Below, piece after piece: positions 8,919-17,054 of a stretch of 64,000 nt of DNA (its first letter is position 1; every line of letters starts with the position of its first letter). The translations under genes were made by a program, and so were the position numbers. This DNA is from CALRWV02 sp943371965 (GTDB lineage Bacteria > Bacteroidota > JABWAT01): positions 186,001 to 250,000 of the forward strand of contig CALRWV020000001.1 of assembly GCA_943371965.1 (NCBI GenBank), read 5' to 3'. The notes under the pieces are model-generated. The model was not told where the DNA came from. It made no database searches and saw only the letters and a program-made list of their open reading frames with translations.

Positions 8919-9683
8919 ATGAAAATCAACCGGATTATCATGTTTGGTGTTTTTGTTTTGATTTCCTTGCAGATGTTTGCGCAGGAAACTACAGAACCGA
9001 AACCTGAAAAAACACCCTTTTTGGGATTTAATGATAACCGTGATGTTTACTTTCAACTGATGGTGGGAACTGGATATTCATTTTACAAAATGAAGGGTGA
9101 AGAAGAACTGATAAGTTTTCTTCAGAATGATGGCTATAAAATCGGTGATATGAGCGGACAAATTCACTTCAGTCTGGGACTTGGCGTATTGATTAAGCAA
9201 CCAGAAGTAAGACTGCTGTTTGATTATCGGCGAGATGGATACAGCAGCGCATCACCAGTTTATATCAATATCAGTTTTGCATCTGAAACCAAATCATTTG
9301 AACTTGAACATGATATCAGAACGGTTTCCATTGGAGCAGAAAAACTGCTTTTTTTCGATGATGAAAAAAAGGGATTTCTTGGATTGGGAGCTTCTTATTT
9401 GTGGATAAGTGATGACAGAAATGAAACTCTTGATTATCAAATTGGAAGCCAAACAAAAAACTCTCAGAATACACTTGGATTAACTGCAAAAGCATGGCAG
9501 ATTCAAGCCTCCTTCGGTTCTGTTATGTCTGCAAAAATATTTGCAGAAGGACGGTTGGGTTACCAGTTTCAGCAATCGTATAAAATTGAATCAGAAAACA
9601 AAAGGCCTGGCAGATCAGCTGAAGGCTATGAACCAAATTTCAACACTTTTACTTTTAAATTCATGTTTGGAGTTTTATTATGA
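8919..9683 (+). CDS. Probable outer-membrane beta-barrel protein
   Basis: Exported protein of 254 residues, not assigned to a named family. The start at 8919 is chosen because GGAG at 8910-8913 is well spaced before it and the next residues form a signal peptide (KINRIIMFGVFVLISLQMFAQ, cleavage after AQ). An upstream ATG at 8886 overlaps the previous stop but lacks these signals. The mature part is rich in alternating aromatic/polar strands (FQLMVGTGYSFYKM, GLGASYLWIS, RLGYQFQQSYKI) and ends in FTFKFMFGVLL, typical of a terminal barrel strand. It overlaps the next lipoprotein gene by 4 bases, so the two are translationally coupled. Confidence 0.7.
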   Translation: MKINRIIMFGVFVLISLQMFAQETTEPKPEKTPFLGFNDNRDVYFQLMVGTGYSFYKMKGEEELISFLQNDGYKIGDMSGQIHFSLGLGVLIKQPEVRLLFDYRRDGYSSASPVYINISFASETKSFELEHDIRTVSIGAEKLLFFDDEKKGFLGLGASYLWISDDRNETLDYQIGSQTKNSQNTLGLTAKAWQIQASFGSVMSAKIFAEGRLGYQFQQSYKIESENKRPGRSAEGYEPNFNTFTFKFMFGVLL

Positions 9684-9994
9684 AAAAACTAATCCCGCTC
9701 TTGTTTTTTGTTACCTTTTTCAGTTCCTGCAATCCGGATGAAGAATTATTCAAACTTGCAAATACAATCAAGTACAGCATTCCATCTGGAAAAACAACTG
9801 CAATTGCTACAGTTTCAAATACATACAAAACCAAAATCAATTCTGATACTTTAAACGTTGGATCAGGCAATCATGAATATCTGTGGGATGAACTGGATGA
9901 CAACGGAAATCAGGTAGGTGATGGATTATATCTTATTGAAATTTCGGTAAACGGGGCAGTAGTAGCAGATGGATCTTATGTTGTTGGGCATTGA
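9680..9994 (+). CDS. Small lipoprotein with a FlgD-like Ig fold
   Basis: A 104-residue predicted lipoprotein. The signal peptide ends in a lipobox with Cys (LLFFVTFFSSC), so the mature protein starts at C17. The rest resembles the FlgD-type Ig/FlnD-like module common in FCB secreted proteins: YLWDELDDNGNQVGDGLYLI matches the family pattern W-D-G-x-D-x-x-G-x-x-V-x-x-G-x-Y. Its start ATGA overlaps the stop of the beta-barrel gene upstream, suggesting they act together at the outer membrane. The function is unknown. Confidence 0.65.
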   Translation: MKKLIPLLFFVTFFSSCNPDEELFKLANTIKYSIPSGKTTAIATVSNTYKTKINSDTLNVGSGNHEYLWDELDDNGNQVGDGLYLIEISVNGAVVADGSYVVGH

Positions 9995-9999
9995 TTAAA

Positions 10000-10038
10000 A
10001 ATCAACCCGGGAACAAAATTTTTGTTCCCGGGTTGATT
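10000..10038. terminator. Bidirectional hairpin terminator
   Basis: Perfect inverted repeat with 19-bp arms (10000-10018 and 10020-10038) around AACCCGGGAAC / GTTCCCGGGTT, flanked by A and T runs. It lies between two convergent genes (the lipoprotein on + and the M16 peptidase on -) and can terminate both. Confidence 0.85.
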
Positions 10039-10045
10039 ATTTATT

Positions 10046-12925
10046 TTATTTGCTTTTGTCAGGCTGAACTTTGAATTCGATTACTTTTCCTTTTTCATCG
10101 ATTTCAACAATTTCATATCCCAATTTTTCAAGTCCCGGTTTAACTGAATCTTTATCACCAACAACTACAATCTGCATTTTATCCATTGGCAACAGTTTTT
10201 TAGCCAATTTATTGATGCGTTCCTGAGTCATGTTTTCCAGAATTTTATTTTGCTGTTTAACATAATCGGTAGGAAGGTTGTAATGCAGAATCCGTCCGAT
10301 GAATCCTGCTTTCTGACCTGGTGTTTCAAATTTCAAAGCTTCACTTTGACCGATTGAATTTTTGGTGAAATTCAATTCTTCAGCAGTAATTCCATTCTTT
10401 GCATAATTGGTAATTTCTTTGATGTATTCGATTACAGAACTGTCGGTAGCGTTTGCCCTAACACCTGCACCGGTAACAAAATAACCCGGATCATCATCAG
10501 CTCTGAAGCTTGAATATGAACCATAGGTATATCCTTTATCTTCACGCAAATTCAGGTTGATTCTGCTGTTGAAATCACCACCTAGAGCGTAATTCATCAA
10601 AGTTGCTTCGTAGTATTCACCGGTTGCATCATAAGCCATGTCAGTCATGTAACCGATTTTGATTTCAGACTGTGGAGCTTTTGGTTTGTCCATCAGATAA
10701 ATTTTGGTTTTGTCTGATTTTGCAGCTTTTGGAATGACCGGCATTTTTACCGTTTTCTTTTCCCAGCTTTTCAGAAATCCGATTTTATTCAAGAATTCTT
10801 TTTTGGAAATATCACCAACAACAACCAGTTCAACCAAATTCGGTGCATAATATTTGGAATAGAAATTTTTTACATCATCGAGCTGAATGGCTTCAACAGT
10901 TTCAGTATAACCACTGACAGGAACTGCATAAATACTTCCTTCTCCATACATCAAGCGGTTGAAAGAATTGGTACCAATTGCTGCTGGTTGTTTATTTGCA
11001 GCGTTTATTCCTTCGATCTGCTGTTTCTTCACGCGGTCAAATTCATCCTGCGCAAATTTTGGATGGAACAGTTTTTCATCAAGCAGTTTTAAGGTTGCAT
11101 CAAAATTTTTAACAAGGCTTGAAACTGTTATGTTGGTTGATTTGTTTCCAGCATTGAAAGTGATTGTACTTCCCAATTTCTCAAGTTCAACAGAAAGCTG
11201 TTCGTTGGAATAATTTTGGGTCGATTCATTTAAAAGGGAAGCAGTCAGTGCTGCCAATCCTGCTTTTGATGGATCGATGGCATCCATTTTATGTCCACCT
11301 TGAATGGAAAGGGACAGACTGATCACAGGAACTTCACTGTCAGTTGATCCTATAATTTTCATTCCGTTGGACAATTTTTCTTCCCAAACTTCTGGAACAG
11401 AAACTAGCGGTGCTTTTCCAACAACTGGTCTTTTGCTTCTGTCAAAACTTTCATTTTTTGGTTTGCTGTAAACAAGTCCTTCATAAGCAGGATCCACAGG
11501 TTGTTTGTAGCCTTCTCTGTTTACGGTGAAGTTATCAGGAGCAGCAGCCATTCCCTGCATGGTTGGAGTTAGAACACTCAGAATCACAGCTTTCTGGTTT
11601 TTCAAATATTTATTGTAAACACGCATAACATCTTCTTTGGTAATGGAGGCATAACGTTTCAATTCACTTTGAATTCCGTTCGGATTGCCGGTGAATGTTT
11701 GATAACTCGCAAGTTGTCCTGCTTTTCCGGCAACAGATGTCAGGCCGTTGATGGTTTGTGATTCATACTGGTTTCTGTAACGGATCAGATCTTCATCTGT
11801 TACACCGCGTGTTTCAAATTCAGCAAGAGATTCACGCATATCTTTTTCAAGTTGTGCAAGTGAAAGTCCGGGAATTGGCATTGCATAAACCTGAAGGAAA
11901 AAAGTTCCGCCCAATTCGCTGCAAGGATTTGAAACCTGTGCGAAAACTGCTTTTTGATTTTTTACAAAATTCTTGTAGAAGATTGAATTTTTTCCGCCAC
12001 CTAAAATATCGGAAAGCATGTCAAGTGGAGCTTCATCAGGATGACGGTTTGGTACTGATGGAAAAGCGATAATCAAGGAAGGGAATCTGATGTTGTTGTC
12101 AACATAGGAAACATAACGGTCTTTATCCAAAATGATTGGCTGATATTGCATTGGCTTTACTTCAGGTCCGCGTGGAATTGGTCCGAAGTATTTTTCAGTA
12201 AGAGCAATTACATTTTTAACATCAACATCACCGCCAACTGTAACGGTTGCGTTGTTGGGCCCGTACCAGCGCAGGAAAAAACGTTTCAAGTCATTTACAT
12301 CTGAACGGTCCAAATCTTCCAAATCACCAATGGTTGACCATGAATAAGGATGTCCGACAGGATACATCGCTTTTCCCAGTCTTTCAAAAACAGTTCCGTA
12401 AGGACGGTTATCTACATTCTGACCGCGTTCGTTTTTTACGGTTGAACGCTGAATTTCGAATTTCTGCTGGGTGACAGCGTCTAACAGAAAGCCCATGCGG
12501 TCAGCTTCGAGCCATAAAGCAGTTTCAAGCTGGTTGCTTGGAAGTGTTTCAAAATAATTGGTTCTGTCGGAATTTGTTGTGCCGTTCATATCGCCACCGG
12601 CTTCGGTTACGATTTTAAAATGTTCCTCATCGGCAACGTGATCTGAACCCTGAAACATCATATGTTCGAAAAAGTGGGCGAATCCTGATTTGTAAACTTC
12701 TTCACGCGCAGATCCAACGTGATAGGTAACATCAACATGGACAATAGGATCGGAATGGTCCTCATGGATTATCAAAGTCAATCCATTTGACAGAATATAT
12801 TTTTCATAAGGGATGACAATTTCATCACCTTTCTTGGTAACTTTTTCCACAAGTTTGGTCTGTGAAAAAACAGACGCAGAAACGAAAAGAATCGCCACTG
12901 CGAATGAGGTCATTTTATTTAACAT
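10046..12925 (-). CDS. Secreted M16 family zinc metallopeptidase (two-domain, pitrilysin-like)
   Basis: Large exported zinc peptidase of about 959 residues with two M16 halves. The start is set at 12925 because AAGGAG (12932-12937 on the complement) precedes it and a signal peptide follows (MTSFAVAILFVSASVFSQ); the longer frame to 12988 adds an unlikely leader. The first half carries the inverted zinc motif HFFEH (H84, E87, H88) and the downstream Glu region KNERGQNVDNRPYG. The second half (from about 520, EEKLSNGMKIIGSTDSEVPV) lacks HxxEH and is presumably the non-catalytic partner domain that closes the peptide chamber. It probably degrades peptides in the periplasm or at the outer membrane. 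Confidence 0.92.
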   Translation of the reverse strand: MLNKMTSFAVAILFVSASVFSQTKLVEKVTKKGDEIVIPYEKYILSNGLTLIIHEDHSDPIVHVDVTYHVGSAREEVYKSGFAHFFEHMMFQGSDHVADEEHFKIVTEAGGDMNGTTNSDRTNYFETLPSNQLETALWLEADRMGFLLDAVTQQKFEIQRSTVKNERGQNVDNRPYGTVFERLGKAMYPVGHPYSWSTIGDLEDLDRSDVNDLKRFFLRWYGPNNATVTVGGDVDVKNVIALTEKYFGPIPRGPEVKPMQYQPIILDKDRYVSYVDNNIRFPSLIIAFPSVPNRHPDEAPLDMLSDILGGGKNSIFYKNFVKNQKAVFAQVSNPCSELGGTFFLQVYAMPIPGLSLAQLEKDMRESLAEFETRGVTDEDLIRYRNQYESQTINGLTSVAGKAGQLASYQTFTGNPNGIQSELKRYASITKEDVMRVYNKYLKNQKAVILSVLTPTMQGMAAAPDNFTVNREGYKQPVDPAYEGLVYSKPKNESFDRSKRPVVGKAPLVSVPEVWEEKLSNGMKIIGSTDSEVPVISLSLSIQGGHKMDAIDPSKAGLAALTASLLNESTQNYSNEQLSVELEKLGSTITFNAGNKSTNITVSSLVKNFDATLKLLDEKLFHPKFAQDEFDRVKKQQIEGINAANKQPAAIGTNSFNRLMYGEGSIYAVPVSGYTETVEAIQLDDVKNFYSKYYAPNLVELVVVGDISKKEFLNKIGFLKSWEKKTVKMPVIPKAAKSDKTKIYLMDKPKAPQSEIKIGYMTDMAYDATGEYYEATLMNYALGGDFNSRINLNLREDKGYTYGSYSSFRADDDPGYFVTGAGVRANATDSSVIEYIKEITNYAKNGITAEELNFTKNSIGQSEALKFETPGQKAGFIGRILHYNLPTDYVKQQNKILENMTQERINKLAKKLLPMDKMQIVVVGDKDSVKPGLEKLGYEIVEIDEKGKVIEFKVQPDKSK

Positions 12926-12931
12926 TTTATC

Positions 12932-12937
12932 TCCTTG
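12932..12937 (-). promoter_or_regulatory. Shine-Dalgarno site fixing the M16 peptidase start
   Basis: The complement strand reads CAAGGAG just before ATG at 12925. Strong SD sites are uncommon in this window, so this one decides the shorter start over the in-frame codon at 12988. Confidence 0.7.
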
Positions 12938-12961
12938 TTTTGATTGCAAAATATTTTTTTT

Positions 12962-13079
12962 CTTACACAGAGAGCACTGAGAAGTCACAGAGAGAATTCA
13001 GAGCTATTTAAATTAATGAAGACCATGCTTTCTTATCTATAAAACTCTATGGTCTCTCAGATTAACTCAGTGAAAGTAT
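12962..13079. repeat. CACAGAG/CTCTGTG-type repeat left of the GxxExxY gene
   Basis: Low-complexity repeat with an outer part CACAGAGAGCACTGAGAAG (12966 onward) and an inner part at 13045-13079 (CTCTATGGTCTCTCAGATT, then AACTCAGTGAAAGTAT). The inner part closely matches a direct copy at 13503-13536 on the other side of the gene. Confidence 0.55.
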
Positions 13080-13082
13080 TCT

Positions 13083-13448
13083 CTAAAGAATAAATCTCCT
13101 GATTCCCTCTTTTAAAAATTTGACATTAAAATTGATCAGTAATCCATATTTGATTTTAGAAAACTTCATATAAGTTAGAATTTGTGCCTCGTGAATGGGA
13201 AGAAGTCCGTCAACCGATTTCAATTCAACGATTAACTGATCTTCAACCAACAAATCGATCCTGTATCCGTACTCAAGGTGAACATCTTTGTAAATAACGG
13301 GAACAGGTTTTTGTCTTTCAACTTTTAGATTCTTTAAATTTAATTCATAAACTAAACATTCTTCATAAGCAGATTCCAAAAGTCCTGCTCCGAGCTGTTT
13401 ATGAATTTCAATTGCAGCTCCAATTACCAAACCAGATAGTTCTCTCAT
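13083..13448 (-). CDS. GxxExxY protein
   Basis: A 121-residue protein of the GxxExxY family (a PD-(D/E)XK nuclease-like fold of unknown role). The name-giving motif is visible as GAGLLESAYEECLVYEL. The nuclease-like core follows as YRIDLLVEDQLIVELKSVDGL, with D, E and K in the D-x(n)-E-x-K pattern, then IHEAQILTYMKFSKIKYGLLINF. Such genes are often stand-alone and multi-copy in a genome. Here it sits between two copies of a CTCTGTG-type repeat that interrupt the spacing between the M16 peptidase and uvrD, which suggests that gene and repeats arrived as a unit. Confidence 0.9.
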   Translation of the reverse strand: MRELSGLVIGAAIEIHKQLGAGLLESAYEECLVYELNLKNLKVERQKPVPVIYKDVHLEYGYRIDLLVEDQLIVELKSVDGLLPIHEAQILTYMKFSKIKYGLLINFNVKFLKEGIRRFIL

Positions 13449-13502
13449 GTTACCATATTTTTACGGCAATAAATTATATTAAAATATTTTAAACTCAGTG
13501 TT

Positions 13503-13536
13503 CTCTGTGCCTTCTCTGCTTAACTCTGTGAAAGTA
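13503..13536. repeat. CTCTGTG-type repeat right of the GxxExxY gene
   Basis: Reads CTCTGTGCCTTCTCTGC then TTAACTCTGTGAAAGTA and is a direct, imperfect copy of 13045-13079. It lies between uvrD and the GxxExxY gene. Confidence 0.55.
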
Positions 13537-13543
13537 ATTTCCC

Positions 13544-15826
13544 TCACTTCACCACCTGCAGATTAGCGAATTTTAAAACCAGTGTTTTGTTTCCGACTCC
13601 CATAAAAAAGACTGTTGCTTTTCTGTCGTCACCCGAACCGCTTACATTCATCACTCTTCCGCGACCGAATTTCTGGTGATAAACATAAATCCCTTCTCTG
13701 ATTGCAACTGCACCTTCATCGTAGACAATCTGACGTTCTTTGGATGCAGCTTTTGAAGCGGCAGAAGTTGTAGCCGGTTTTTTCTGATGCTGGTATTTAT
13801 CATCTCGCCAATAGTGCGCACTTTTACTCTGATATTCGTTTGAAGTTTCATCAGAAGGAATTACCTGTCTTTTTTCTCTGATTTCGGCCGAAGAACCACC
13901 TTCAGTCATAATGTGTTCCATATTCATTTCATCAATAAAACGGGAACGGACAGTATATTCTGTTGAACCGTAACGCATTCTTGTTTTGGCATGGGACAGA
14001 TATAATTTCTTTTCAGCGCGGGTTACACCCACATAACACAAACGGCGTTCTTCTTCCAATTGGGACGGTTCATTCATTGCACCGGAAAGAGGGAAAAGAC
14101 CTTCTTCAAGTCCGGCTAAAAATACTGCAGGAAATTCAAGTCCCTTTGCAGCATGGAGTGTCATGAGCGTAACAACATTCCGGTTGTTATCAACTGAATC
14201 AATATCGGCAACCAAAGAAACTTCCTGAAGAAAAGTTTCCAGACTGGCTTCTTCTCGTATTGCAGAAAATTCTTCAATCGCATTGATTAATTCCTGAACG
14301 TTTTCAACTCTTCCACGACCTTCCTGAGTATTTTCAGATTGAAGGTCAGACATAATACCAAGTTCTTCGATGTATGTTCTGACAAGTAAACCCAACGGAG
14401 AATTCGGCAGATTCTTTTTTGTTTCTTCAACGATTTTTTTGAGTTCAAAAAGCGCAGTCCTCGGTTTGGATTGCAATGCAGGAACCATATCAATAACTGA
14501 TAGAGTTTCAACCAGACTTTTTCCGATTGTTCTGGAATATTCTTCTATTTTCTGAAGCGCTCCTTCACCAACTCCACGCCCGGGATAATTCACAATCCGT
14601 TTGAAACTTTCTGCATCTTTCGGATTTACCAGAATCTTCAAATAAGCAAGAACATCTTTTACTTCCTTGCGTTTGTAGAATTGAATTCCACCGATTATCA
14701 TGTAGGGAACTGCAATTCTGCGGAGTCCATCTTCCAGTGCACGTGACTGGGCATTGGTTCTGTAAAGAATGGCGAAATCAGAATTCTGGTAACCTTTTGT
14801 GATTTTCAGATGCTGGATATAACCTGATATTTTGATTGATTCTTCTCGTTCAGATTCAGCTTCAATCAGGGTAACAAAATCACCGTCCGGATTTTCTGTC
14901 CAGAGTGTTTTCTGCAGTTGATCCTTATTGGCTTTTATTACTGAATCTGCAATGGAAAGAATCCGTTTGGTTGATCGGTAATTCTGTTCGAGCCTAACAG
15001 TTTTCGCTTCTTTGTAATCTTTTTCGAAATCAAGAATGTTTTGAATATCTGCACCACGCCATGAGTAAATGGATTGGGCGTCATCACCAACCACACAGAT
15101 ATTCCGGTTGATGTCAGCCAGCTTTTTTGCAATCAGATATTGGGCTTTGTTGGTATCCTGATACTCATCTATCATGACGAATTTGAACAGCTTCTGATAC
15201 TTTGCAAGAACGTCGGGGTTCCGGTCAAAAAGTTCAATCGGTTTCATCAGCAGATCATCAAAGTCCATTGCGTTGGAATCTTTCATCGATTGCTGGTATT
15301 TTTTGTAAACTTCAGCTGCTTTAACATCAACAATATGAACTGCTGCAGTTTCCATATCGGCCGGAAGCCACATTCTGTTTTTTGCAGCTGAAATTTTTCC
15401 TTTGATCAGATTGGATGAAAACTGCTGCTGATTGATCTGCAGTTCATTCATAATCGATTTGATCAGACGTTCCTGATCTTCCGTATCGTAAATTGAAAAA
15501 TTTCGGTCGTATCCGATTTTATCACCTTCCATACGCAGGATTTTTGCGAAAATGGAGTGAAAGGTTCCCATCCATAAACCGCGAGATGCCTGTTCTCCTA
15601 TCAAAGTGGAAATCCGTTCTTTCATCTCCTTTGCAGCTTTGTTGGTAAAAGTCAAAAGCAAAATTTGTGATGGCCACGCATGTTTATCGGCCAGAAGATG
15701 TGCGGTTCTATAAGTTAAAACTCTCGTTTTACCGGAACCTGCACCTGCAATAATCATGACCGGTCCATAAACAGTTGAAGCAGCTTCACGCTGCTTTTCG
15801 TTCAATTGTGTTAAAAATTCTGACAT
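13544..15826 (-). CDS. uvrD: ATP-dependent DNA helicase UvrD/PcrA
   Basis: Superfamily 1A 3'-5' helicase for nucleotide excision and mismatch repair and for clearing RecA or stalled complexes. At 760 residues it is of usual length. Visible: Q-motif (LNEKQREA), Walker A AGAGSGKT (27-34), Walker B with VMIDEYQDTN, motif III (VVGDDAQSIYSWRGAD), motif IV (LEQNYRST), motif V (VTLMTLHAAKGLEFPAVFL) and motif VI (EERRLCYVGVTRAE). The last 70 residues (YHQKFGRGRVMNVSGSG...) form the PcrA-type C-terminal module known in PcrA to contact RNA polymerase. A TATTTTTG box lies about 85 bases upstream. Confidence 0.96.
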   Translation of the reverse strand: MSEFLTQLNEKQREAASTVYGPVMIIAGAGSGKTRVLTYRTAHLLADKHAWPSQILLLTFTNKAAKEMKERISTLIGEQASRGLWMGTFHSIFAKILRMEGDKIGYDRNFSIYDTEDQERLIKSIMNELQINQQQFSSNLIKGKISAAKNRMWLPADMETAAVHIVDVKAAEVYKKYQQSMKDSNAMDFDDLLMKPIELFDRNPDVLAKYQKLFKFVMIDEYQDTNKAQYLIAKKLADINRNICVVGDDAQSIYSWRGADIQNILDFEKDYKEAKTVRLEQNYRSTKRILSIADSVIKANKDQLQKTLWTENPDGDFVTLIEAESEREESIKISGYIQHLKITKGYQNSDFAILYRTNAQSRALEDGLRRIAVPYMIIGGIQFYKRKEVKDVLAYLKILVNPKDAESFKRIVNYPGRGVGEGALQKIEEYSRTIGKSLVETLSVIDMVPALQSKPRTALFELKKIVEETKKNLPNSPLGLLVRTYIEELGIMSDLQSENTQEGRGRVENVQELINAIEEFSAIREEASLETFLQEVSLVADIDSVDNNRNVVTLMTLHAAKGLEFPAVFLAGLEEGLFPLSGAMNEPSQLEEERRLCYVGVTRAEKKLYLSHAKTRMRYGSTEYTVRSRFIDEMNMEHIMTEGGSSAEIREKRQVIPSDETSNEYQSKSAHYWRDDKYQHQKKPATTSAASKAASKERQIVYDEGAVAIREGIYVYHQKFGRGRVMNVSGSGDDRKATVFFMGVGNKTLVLKFANLQVVK

Positions 15827-15910
15827 TGGTCTTTCTGGGCTGAAGAATTTGATGTCTGGAGTTCTTCAAAAATTAATTCAAAACTTCCGGGTGTTTTAGG
15901 AAATAGCCGA

Positions 15911-15918
15911 CAAAAATA
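15911..15918 (-). promoter_or_regulatory. TATTTTTG box upstream of uvrD
   Basis: The complement strand reads TATTTTTG about 85 bases before the uvrD start, matching the Bacteroidota -7 element TAnnTTTG. The -33 part is not clear. Promoter function is inferred. Confidence 0.35.
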
Positions 15919-16030
15919 AGCTATTTATTCCAATAAAAAATCAATTGTTTACGGTATTGGGAAAGTTTTAATTCGAACTGTTGTGAATTCTTCACAACCA
16001 CCTATAAATCAAAATAAAAGGGACAAAATC

Positions 16031-16558
16031 ATGAGAAAAAGAATTTCTGCAATTGTTTTTATTTTAATGATGTCGGTAACTGCAAATTTTGCAACCGGCT
16101 GCTATGGAAGTTTCACGCTTACCAAAAAAGTGTATAACTGGAATGGAACAATGGGTTCAAAAGTAATGAAATCTGTTGTTATGTGGGGGTTGTATATTAT
16201 TCCAGTATATGGAATTGCAGGTGTGGCAGATATTTTCATTCTCAACACCCTTGAATTTTTACAGGGAAGCAATCCTTTGGCTATGAACGAAGGAGAACAG
16301 GATATTCAGATTGTTCAGAAAGACGGAAAATCATACCAGATTACTGCTTCAAAAGACAAATTTGATATTGTGGAATTGAATTCGGAAAATCCTCACAAAG
16401 CAAGTTTGGTTTTTGACAGAAATTCTGAAAGCTGGAGTATCCAAACTTCAAATGAGAATATTGTAATTGCGCAAATGAGTGAAACAAATGAAAATGTACT
16501 GAATTTGATTCATCCTGATGGAAGTACAGTTGCAGTAAATATAACCAATATGAAATAA
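16031..16558 (+). CDS. DUF3332 family protein
   Basis: A 175-residue protein of the DUF3332 family with no known function. The start at 16031 is chosen because GGGA (about 16020-16023) precedes it and a hydrophobic signal/lipobox-like segment follows (MRKRISAIVFILMMSVTANFATGC); the frame is open to 15983. Family hallmarks visible are CYGSFTLTKKVYNWNGTMG, a second hydrophobic segment (VVMWGLYIIPVYGIAGVADI) and FILNTLEFLQGSNP. The C-terminal ~90 residues form a beta-rich soluble domain. It is probably anchored in the membrane. It faces a convergent 52-residue gene across a shared terminator. Confidence 0.8.
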   Translation: MRKRISAIVFILMMSVTANFATGCYGSFTLTKKVYNWNGTMGSKVMKSVVMWGLYIIPVYGIAGVADIFILNTLEFLQGSNPLAMNEGEQDIQIVQKDGKSYQITASKDKFDIVELNSENPHKASLVFDRNSESWSIQTSNENIVIAQMSETNENVLNLIHPDGSTVAVNITNMK

Positions 16559-16565
16559 TTGATTT

Positions 16566-16598
16566 AAACCTTAGAGATTTCAGGAATCTCTAAGGTTT
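16566..16598. terminator. Bidirectional hairpin terminator
   Basis: 14-bp perfect arms (AAACCTTAGAGATT at 16566-16579 and its complement at 16585-16598), 5-base loop, then a T run on the + strand. It separates the DUF3332 gene (+) from the convergent small MshEN-like gene (-). Confidence 0.8.
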
Positions 16599-16615
16599 TT
16601 AATACAGATTCGAAT

Positions 16616-16774
16616 CTATTTGAGTGCGGAATCAATTTTATCGTGTGTAGTAAACCCCAACTTCACCAAAATATCTCCCAGTTTTTCACCGGTCTTTTTC
16701 TGTTCTTCCAATGCCTTATTCAGCTGATCGGAAGTAATAACTCCTTTGCTCGTCAAAGTATCGCCCATTGCCAT
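16616..16774 (-). CDS. 52-residue MshEN-like (GspE/PilB N-terminal type) mini-protein
   Basis: A short gene of 52 residues read directly from the complement, starting MAMGDTLTSKGVITSDQL and ending DKIDSALK. Its pattern (L-T-S-K-G-V-I-T-x-x-Q-L-x-x-A-L-E-E-Q, then G-E-K-L-G-E-I-L-V-K-L-G) matches half of the MshEN/GSPII_E N-terminal domain of GspE, PilB and MshE ATPases, which binds c-di-GMP in some members. No ATPase is attached. An AAAGGA sequence precedes the ATG, a terminator follows the stop, and codon use looks ordinary, so it is probably expressed. Function unknown; a c-di-GMP or partner-binding role is only a suggestion. Confidence 0.7.
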   Translation of the reverse strand: MAMGDTLTSKGVITSDQLNKALEEQKKTGEKLGDILVKLGFTTHDKIDSALK

Positions 16775-17054
16775 GTGAATTCCTTTCGTTTGGTTGATGA
16801 TGTGATAGTAAAATATTTTTTTATCAGGTTCAACTATTCCTTTTTGTTTTACAATAATTCATTAAACCATAACAGTATTTTTATAACTTTTTAAAGGAAG
16901 TAATTTAGCTGATCTCAAATAAAAAAATTATCCTTTCCTATTTATATAAGTATTGATCGGGAGCTTTTTCAGACAAAATCAGATACACACCCTTTTTTCA
17001 GTCAAAAGAAAACCTTAACTTCATTTAATTAAATTGTTTCTACTTAGGATGAAA

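Noticed and set aside
13651..13851. Minus-strand frame of 66 codons inside uvrD
   Set aside because: A shadow of the uvrD C-terminal coding region in another frame.
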